Assembly: GCA_036939975.1 (NCBI GenBank)
Contig: JALLPB010000617.1
Location: 1-14,155 of the forward strand
DNA length: 14,155 nt
Reading direction: 5' to 3'
DNA from: Cyclostephanos tholiformis
Lineage: Eukaryota; Bacillariophyta; Thalassiosirophyceae; Thalassiosirales; Thalassiosiraceae
The position numbers and the translations under genes were made by a program. The notes below the pieces were generated by a model. It was not told the DNA's origin. It worked only from the letters and a program-made list of their open reading frames with translations, and searched no databases. Positions 8,756 through 14,155 of the stretch are shown here, piece by piece. The stretch's first letter is position 1, and every line of letters begins with the position of its first letter.

Positions 8756-9525
8756 ATGGACTCACTCGAACCGCTACCGTGGAGACCATCAAGCAATATG
8801 AATCGTCAAAATGACGCACTTAAATGCTCTGCCAATCAGCATCCTCAACCACCAACTGCCATTCAGCAGATTGGCGCCCCCGATCACTTGGATGTAGTCG
8901 GCGGCCGTGGACAGGGCGTTCAGAGACTTCCCGGAAATTTGAGGTTTCGAAAGTTGGTGTCGATGAATAAGGTGCGTTGATAGTGCTTGTGATTCATCCG
9001 GCACGTAAATTTAACACTTGTCGACTAAATACAGCTCCTTCTTCGCTTGTCTTCCACCAGCAAATTTATGTCCAGTGTAACAGGAAGGACAAAGCAAAAG
9101 TGTCCAAGGTAATGCAGAAAAAACAATAGGTATCGTACCCTATTAGTTAGCTTTATGTTTCTTTTTTCGGCAAATACTAACTACATTTCTGCGTTGTATT
9201 TTCAATTTAGGGCATCGTTGCTGCAATTCGCAAACTCGGTGGAAGATTCCTAGACTACGACGAGAGATCTCAAACTTATTATGATATCGGCAACAAGAGG
9301 GCATGGAATAAAACCAGTCAAGCTCTGCGTGAGGGTCTGGCGAACATCCGTCAAGAGATTTACTCCGGCTTGGCGTCGGGCCGCATTGGGTCGCCTCATG
9401 TCCCCCCCGGCAGCGAGGATGAGAATAGCGAGCTCCCATGGGAGAGATACTTCGACGTTTCTGTTCATTTCTTGCATACTATTGACAACCCGCCATCACC
9501 AGGGAGAGAAGATCGACTGATCTGA
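8756..9525 (+). CDS. DUF6824 domain protein, three exons
   Basis: Exons 8756-8971, 9061-9108 and 9211-9525 join in phase 0 to 192 residues. The introns are 89 bp (GTGCGT...CAG) and 102 bp (GTAATG...TAG). The DUF6824 domain spans about residues 43-132. It has DHLDVVGGRGQG, then PGNLRFRKLV, a basic KAKVSKGIVAAIRKLGGRFL segment made by the second splice, and AWNKTSQALREG at the end. These are the D-V-x-GRG, GN-x-RFR-x-LV, GGRFL and KTSQALRE hallmarks of the family. The 48-bp middle exon encodes only 16 residues. The family is greatly expanded in diatoms and its biochemical role is not established to my knowledge. The C-terminal 60 residues are acidic, proline-containing and unrecognised. The ATG at 8756 is chosen because the domain follows closely; the reading frame continues upstream without a better start. 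It converges with the EED gene, with 213 bp between stops. Confidence 0.88.
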
Positions 9526-9738
9526 ATTATGAACCTCACTTGATGTCGTTTACCTTATTGTGAGGAAAATTTTGACGATATCTCTCGTAATAAAAGTTCT
9601 CATAAAGGATAAATGGACGATTCACAAACCCTCGTTCACTCTTCGTATTCGTAATGATAGTGTTGCCTTTCTCTGGTAGGAACGTAATGCACATGCCTTC
9701 AACTGCCGCGGCAATTAGTGACCCGATAACAAAGTCCT

Positions 9739-11571
9739 TTAGCCCGCCGTCTCCCACATCCAAACAGAGGAGTCGTCCTTTACGGCGACCAACTGAGACC
9801 CATGCGGGTTGAATGCGACCATCCTCACGGTCGAGCGATTGTCGTCCAGGCCACCTCCGGCGCCGGCACCGAACAATTCCGACGTTGACGTCGGCAGATT
9901 GCAAAAGTACTTCACTTCTGGATGAAACTCGCCGTCGTCGTCGTCGTCGTCGTCGTCGCTCGCTGCGCCGACGTGCCACACCTTGACCTCGCCTCTCTGG
10001 TTCCCGCACGCCAATAACCGATGGTACGGCGTCGGCGAATCGAATCGCACGTACCAGCTTTCGCAGTGATCGAATCTGAATTCTCGCAGAAACAATATCG
10101 ACGACGGCACGCGATGCGTGTTGTATATCCTCCTCTCGCCGTCGACCAGGGGCTTCCATAAGACTACGTTGTTGTTAACGGATTTCGACAGCATGAGATT
10201 TCCCATGAATTGAACGCAATCTGCGAGGCAGGAGCGATTGCGGGGGAAAGAATAGAACACGCAGCGGCGAACGTGAGACAAACGATAGGTACAACTACCA
10301 ACGGCGTGAAATATACATCAAGGGAAGGAAGAAAAAAGGGCGACGACTAAGGATAAAAAATAAGCTCTCTCACCGACGTAATCCGTGTGGGCCTTATTCG
10401 TGGAGAAGTAAGGAAATTGATGGAACAGAGTATCGAACTTGTTCGTTCGCATCCCTTCCCTGGACCAATCGTCCGGCATGATCGATTCGCTCTTACGCAA
10501 CGCCGTTTCGACGGGTCCATCCTCCTTACCATCGCCGCCGTCGTATACCTTCCATAGCTTGACCATATTGTCCATCCCGGACGTGGCGAATTTCGATCCG
10601 CTAATGTGCCACGAGACGCTCAATACCTGACCCCGATGCCCGTTATGACCCGCAAATACCGCGACGTTGACCCCAGTGCGCAGATTCCAAAGCCTAACGG
10701 ATTCGTCCTTCGATGATGATAGCAGCAGCCACTCGTCCGTCGGGCTGAATTTCATGTCGGTGACGTCGTTCCCGTGTCCGGAGAGGGTGAGGTGTAGACA
10801 TCGTCGGACGGTGTCGATGACCTTGATTATTCCCCTGGTGCCACCGAGGCAAAGTAGGGGCGGGCCGTCCTGTGTGCCCGAGTGGGGAAGGTGGAACCGG
10901 CTCGATGTCGAGGATAATGCCGACGTTCGACGTTCCTCACCAATGTCATCGTTGTCAAGGTCGTCTAGGTCGTCGTCGCCGTCGTCATCTATCCGCCTCC
11001 TCTTCGAATCCCGTCGACCTACCTCGTCCCCCCCCTTCCTTCGCGACCTACATCGATGGACAACATCGACATCATTGTCATTCCCGAACTTCACAATGCC
11101 GTTTGTCGTCGTCATCTTATCATAGCGGCGACCGTCGAGGTCGTCGACGGGGGAGGATCCCAGTGGATGGCCCGCGCTCCTGCCCCCGAAAGCGCAAGTG
11201 TAGAAGGTCTCTCCGTCGTCCACGTCTCGATAGACCTGTCGGGCGATCATCGACGACGATGGCGATGTCAATGAAGATGATGATGATGATGACGACGACG
11301 AGCCGCCAAAGTTGAGTATCTCATAAATCGTCGCATATGGCCCGCCGCACGTCGCGAATATAGAAACGGTCCCCTCCTCGTTGTCATCGTTGTTGCCGTC
11401 ATCGTTATCGTCGACGTCATAATCTTTCGAGGATGACGACGAGTGCACGTGACGCGAGAAGGCCACGCAATATATCGGATGGTCGTGTCCTTCTTTCGCG
11501 GCGCAGCTCAGGGCATAATATTCATAAGAAAGAGGCGTGGTAGGCGACGCCTTGAGGTGGTTGTTGCTCGA

Positions 11572-11602
<31 letters not shown>

Positions 11603-11643
11603 TTCGACGATGAACGACGGACGCCGAAATTCCTGGTAGGCAT
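9739..11643 (-). CDS. EED: EED/ESC/FIE homologue, WD40 subunit of Polycomb repressive complex 2
   Basis: Exon 1 (11643-10374) and exon 2 (10220-9739) join to 583 residues across a 153-bp GTGAGA...CAG intron. The splice makes DYVDCVQFMGNLMLSKS, matching the human EED segment that starts NYVDCV. EED binds EZH2 and reads H3K27me3 to stimulate PRC2 in the nucleus. WD blades are visible in order: PIYCVAF, FATCGGPYATIYEI, TFYTCAF, LCLGGTRGIIKVID, GHGNDVTDMKFSP, LLSSSKDESVRLWNL, GHRGQVLSVSW, SGMDNMVKLWKV, NVVLWKP, SWYVRF, LACGNQRGEVKVWHV and VKDDSSVWMWE. Positions aligned to the human aromatic cage stay aromatic: Tyr58, Tyr148, Trp479 and Tyr480. Unusual features are a roughly 105-residue charged insertion (about 157-262) with a basic SKRRR cluster between early blades, and Ser/Asp runs. 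The protein is longer than the 441 residues of human EED because of these insertions. The initiator ATG is at 11643. Confidence 0.93.
9933..9958. repeat. (CGT)8 microsatellite in EED exon 2
   Basis: Eight perfect CGT units on the plus strand, read as GAC on the minus strand, encode a poly-Asp loop between the last blades of the EED propeller. Confidence 0.93.
11573..11602. repeat. (GAC)10 microsatellite in EED N-terminus
   Basis: Ten perfect GAC units on the plus strand, read as TCG on the minus strand, encode the N-terminal poly-Ser tract of EED ahead of the first WD blade. Confidence 0.94.
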
Positions 11644-11994
11644 GGGGCCCTTTTTCGGGTTGCGCTAACAAGAAGTAGCCACAAATAATGGAGGAGGGGG
11701 GGAAGTCAAATATTTATTATGTATGTAGTTATGTACCTACATTATTATCCTTTTGGAGGGAACCTCGTGAAGCCCGGTAACCTTTTTATTGTGTGGACTA
11801 CCGACCAACTGTCACCGAGCATTAAGTACAACGATGATGGTCTTGCTATAATTTAAAAGCGAGGATGGTTGGGATAAATCAGTTGACCAGCTTTTACACA
11901 ACGCCACTAAATGTTAGTGCAAACCTAAGATATGTACGTCCACTGCTGAACACTTAATAAATATTTAATTCTAATTAATACTAATTATAATCAG
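11644..11994. other. Intergenic region upstream of EED, no gene seen
   Basis: This 351-bp stretch must contain the EED promoter and 5' UTR near 11644 and the 3' end of the decayed SANT gene near 11994. It is AT-rich, especially 11945-11994. A weak inverted repeat (arms 11719-11727 and 11734-11742, one mismatch) is present. I see no supported ORF or RNA gene. Confidence 0.5.
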
Positions 11995-12398
11995 CTAATT
12001 GTTATTGTTTCTGTCTCCTCCTCTGCCACTGCGCTCTTGCTGTTCATCCATCATTTTCTGACCATTTGGTACTGAAGAAGTACTACGACCCATCATTGTC
12101 TTCATTCTAATTGCCATCATGTTTTGCTGTTGTTGCATCTGCTGACACTGCATCTCCATTTGAACATGGAATTCTTGTTGCCTCTCCTCTCTTTCCTCTT
12201 GTCGTTTGTCTCTGCCTGATGCCTGACTCATCATCATCATCGCCATTACATTCCCAATTTGGTCTCCAGGACCCTCCTCTGGCGAATTTTCATGCTGCCA
12301 GTTTCTGGGTCTTGAAATTGGTGTCATGTGGATTGAAGTACGGCATCTATTGGAAGGAGTAGACATTGACAATGAAACTGATTGTTGTCCCCTTCCTC

Positions 12399-12500
12399 CA
12401 GCTGACCCTGCTCTTGAGGGTGGCCGACGTGATTGCCTGGCTTCCTCACCAGCTGACCCTGCTCTTGAGGGTGGCCGATGAGATTGTCTGGCTTCCTCTC
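12399..12500 (-). repeat. Two tandem copies of a 51-bp unit
   Basis: Two adjacent 51-bp units (12399-12449 and 12450-12500) differ at only a few bases. On the minus strand each encodes 17 residues, including EEARQS and RPPSRAGSAG, in the decayed SANT-like gene. The in-frame length fits a duplication that happened while the gene was still coding. Confidence 0.93.
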
Positions 12501-12530
12501 CACCACCACCATCAGTACAAGCTGCAGAGC

Positions 12531-12629
12531 CATGTGGTTGCCCAGCAGGCACGTCTTCACCATCAGCTGTTCAAGAAACTGAAGGACCACATGGTTGCCC
12601 AGCAGATGCGGCTTCACTATCAGCGGGCC
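12531..12629 (-). repeat. Degenerate 57-bp tandem repeat
   Basis: A unit starting GGTTGCCCAGCAG recurs at 12536 and 12593, a 57-bp (19-codon) period; the second copy is partial. On the minus strand both encode AGQP-type segments of the decayed SANT gene. One copy carries the in-frame TGA near 12573. Confidence 0.75.
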
Positions 12630-12803
12630 CAGATAGTAGTCTTAATTCAGGTGGCCTAATAGAGTGTTCATTAAATTCACCATTAAGAGATCCCACATTA
12701 TCAATATCATCTTCTAAAGAACTATCTGTGGAAGAGGAATTTTTGTCCCAAGGGATCCCCCTCCTGGCCTCATTTCTCCCCGTGTCGGCATCCCCCCCCT
12801 CAT

Positions 12804-12822
12804 CCCCCCCCCCCCCCCCCCC
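12804..12822. repeat. Homopolymer run of 19 Cs
   Basis: Nineteen consecutive Cs on the plus strand inside the decayed SANT gene. The reading frame differs on the two sides, so replication slippage here is a likely cause of one frameshift. The exact length may also be an assembly error. Confidence 0.9.
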
Positions 12823-13338
12823 TCAATTGCATCTTCCCCATTTCAGATATATCCTCCATCAATGAATTTAGATCACATCCATCCATCTCTACGATGATTA
12901 ATTGCCTAAGCCGCTTTGCACCTCAAACAGAAGGCGGACAATTGGGTTCTCCTGTCGGGATCTGCCTAATATGGAGCTCCTTGGACTTCCTCTTGAGGCT
13001 ATCAACATTGCACCCTTTTTTGGGATACCTTGACATGTGCACTGCAGCCACACCCTCCCACTGAGTTGCTGACATAGGGAATGTCCTCAATGGCATCAAC
13101 AGTCCAGCTCCTCCTCTGTACAATTAGCTCATCTCTTACCTCTCAGTGGCATTTTTTCCTGATTGAGGCAAATTAGGGGCAATATAGGAGGGTTGGGTAA
13201 AGGACTGGGTGCAATGGTGGTGGCTGTGGGTGGCTGGCAGCAGAGGGGTAGGGCGAGGAACATGGCTGTGGTGGATGTGCCGTGTGTTGAACTTTTTATG
13301 TCTACAATATGATTTTTTATGTCTTCGATTTATGACAG

Positions 13339-13384
13339 ACATAAATTTACTCATCATGGGGGGGGGCAATGAGTAAATTTATGT
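13339..13384. repeat. Perfect 16-bp inverted repeat with 14-nt loop
   Basis: The left arm ACATAAATTTACTCAT (13339-13354) and its exact reverse complement (13369-13384) flank a 14-nt loop containing a run of Gs. Confidence 0.93.
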
Positions 13385-13543
13385 TTTTATGACCAGAAAA
13401 CATAAAAAAATAGGGTGAAATAGGGTTAAAAAGACATAAATTTTATATTTTTATGTTTTTTTGTTTATGTGTTTGTGTTTTTAGGAATGCTCCTTTTTTC
13501 TAGATTCTTTTTGTGTTTTTTTCATCACATATACCAACCTCTC

Positions 13544-13586
13544 AGAACAATTGTCCTGTGATGTGACATCTCAGGACAATTGTTCT
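13544..13586. repeat. Perfect 15-bp inverted repeat with 13-nt loop
   Basis: The left arm AGAACAATTGTCCTG (13544-13558) and its exact reverse complement (13572-13586) are separated by 13 nt. Each arm itself contains the palindrome ACAATTGT. Its function is unknown. Confidence 0.93.
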
Positions 13587-13630
13587 CGTCACCCTCTAGA
13601 GTTCCAGATGGAACATCTTTTGTCCAAGGA

Positions 13631-14010
13631 ATGAGGAAGAGAGATGAGCAAGATGAAGCACAGCAAGCATGGCAGTAGGAGCTGAGGTAAGAGGTGAATC
13701 AAGTACGGCTCATAATTTTAATAATATCTCCGCCACCGCCACAAAAATGGCATGAAAGGAGGGGCCTAAGAATTATCGTCCATCATTGGTGAAGGAGCTT
13801 GTTGCAGAGTTTCTCCCCAATGGCAAATTACTCTGGAAGGCTGTTGCTGATGAGTACAAGCACCGCTCTGATGAAAAAGATGATAGAGATCCCCATTAGA
13901 TGGAAAAATATTGGCGATTTAAGATGTGCAACAATTTCAAAAAACCAATGGGGGGGGAGGTCTGCGCTACCTTGCACGAAAGCGATAATTACGTAGAGAT
14001 TAGAAGTTTG
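13631..14010 (+). pseudogene. Second decayed Myb/SANT-like fragment
   Basis: The plus strand encodes GPKNYRPSLVKELVAEFLPN, then GKLLWKAVADEYKHRSDEKD and, after a TAG (CAG to TAG is the simplest cause), MEKYWRFKMCNNFKKP. The pattern of LP, a central W-x2-VA, a basic third helix and a KKP end matches the SANT-like domain of the minus-strand remnant (LP/FP, QWEGVA, KRKSKEL, IPTG). A TGA precedes KEGPKNY, and a G-run after KKP appears to shift the frame. The ATG at 13631 is only a possible original start. The 3' end is unclear and could continue beyond the window. It is divergent from, and clearly less conserved than, the neighbouring remnant. Confidence 0.62.
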
Positions 14011-14155
14011 TTGAGATAAAGTAGTATTTGATCGTTTGGATAAATTATGAGCTTTAGATTTAGAATCTAGATATATATAAATGCGAATGCTGATTTGAAG
14101 ATCAGATGGGCATTCTCATTCCAATCCCACGAGGTGTCACCCGAGAGTTGTATGA

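Larger units (their letters stand above)
11995..13263 (-). pseudogene. Decayed Myb/SANT-like protein gene, transposon-associated type
   Basis: Several reading frames together recall one protein of the Myb/SANT-like class found as an accessory gene in PIF/Harbinger transposons. From the 5' end: a Pro-rich lead ending MPLRGKR, an in-frame TGA where a Trp is expected, and ANCTEEELD. A frame change then gives FPMSATQWEGVAAVHMSRYP, with KRKSKELHIRQIPTGEPNCPPSV. A TGA follows (CGA to TGA is the simplest cause), then GAKRLRQLI. A homopolymer run of 19 Gs on the coding strand shifts the frame again. A low-complexity middle with another stop near 12573 leads to an open 3' part (about 12552-11995) with 17-residue tandem repeats and a Gln/Met-rich coiled-coil-like tail. 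At least three stops and two frame changes argue for a pseudogene rather than introns. The 5' boundary is approximate. Confidence 0.77.
13264..13630. other. AT-rich spacer between the two decayed SANT-like genes
   Basis: About 370 bp separate the head-to-head SANT-like remnants. It contains two perfect inverted repeats, a G-run, and T/A-rich sequence with recurrent ACATAAA and TTTATGT words. No credible coding region is seen. If the two remnants were once a divergent pair, this is where their promoters would have been. Confidence 0.5.

Noticed and set aside
10667..11315. Plus-strand open frames opposite EED exon 1
   Set aside because: Shadow frames created by the GC-rich, repeat-rich coding sequence. 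The minus strand encodes clear WD40 blades.
13408..13430. Telomere-like TAGGGTGAAATAGGGTTA
   Set aside because: Only two imperfect TAGGG words occur in AT-rich sequence; there is no tandem array.
14011..14155. Possible RNA gene or further coding sequence at the right edge
   Set aside because: No tRNA arms or B-box-like sequence, and no family-like frame. The stretch is too short and cut by the window edge.
1..14155. CRISPR array, prokaryotic operon or phage-like module
   Set aside because: No spaced direct repeats, no Shine-Dalgarno pattern, spliced genes throughout and exclusively eukaryotic protein families.

Overview
This window looks like a compact nuclear segment of a diatom genome, most likely a centric or other GC-moderate diatom. 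Four things point there. Introns are short, 89 to 153 bp, with GTGAGT-type donors. Convergent stops lie very close together and divergent promoters are shared. One gene is a DUF6824 protein, a family I know as abundant in diatoms, and another is a membrane-anchored sulfotransferase of diatom style. The proteins are clearly eukaryotic: a PP2A scaffold, a PRC2 WD40 subunit and an SLC49-type carrier. GAC/TCG trinucleotide runs occur in almost every gene. The species cannot be fixed from the sequence alone.

Layout, left to right. (1) A minus-strand PP2A A/PR65 HEAT-repeat scaffold (192-2477) is intronless and has low-complexity insertions. (2) A 321-bp divergent intergenic region carries a strong G-quadruplex motif (2591-2619). 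(3) A plus-strand four-exon type II membrane sulfotransferase (2799-4570) ends only 63 bp from the stop of (4), a minus-strand nuclear-type protein with a winged-helix-like N-terminus, an acidic stretch and two U1/matrin-type zinc fingers (4634-5797). (5) A 499-bp divergent intergenic region contains a foldback structure with a 24-bp perfect palindrome and 37-bp hairpin arms. (6) A plus-strand SLC49-like (DIRC2/FLVCR) transporter has one intron (6297-8573). (7) A plus-strand three-exon DUF6824 protein (8756-9525) converges with (8), a minus-strand EED/ESC/FIE homologue of PRC2 with one intron (9739-11643). (9) From 11644 to the end the sequence is repeat-like: two head-to-head, decayed Myb/SANT-like genes of the kind carried by PIF/Harbinger-type DNA transposons. 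Between them lie AT-rich sequence, two perfect inverted repeats and homopolymer G/C runs.

The six intact genes do not form one pathway. They are housekeeping or regulatory genes packed side by side. The two divergent promoters (2478-2798 and 5798-6296) are where shared regulation is most plausible. The most notable items are an EED homologue that keeps the aromatic-cage positions for reading trimethyl-lysine but carries a large charged insertion, the foldback element in a divergent promoter, and the decayed pair of SANT-domain genes. I saw no CRISPR array, tRNA, rRNA or viral gene, and no convincing unknown multi-gene system.
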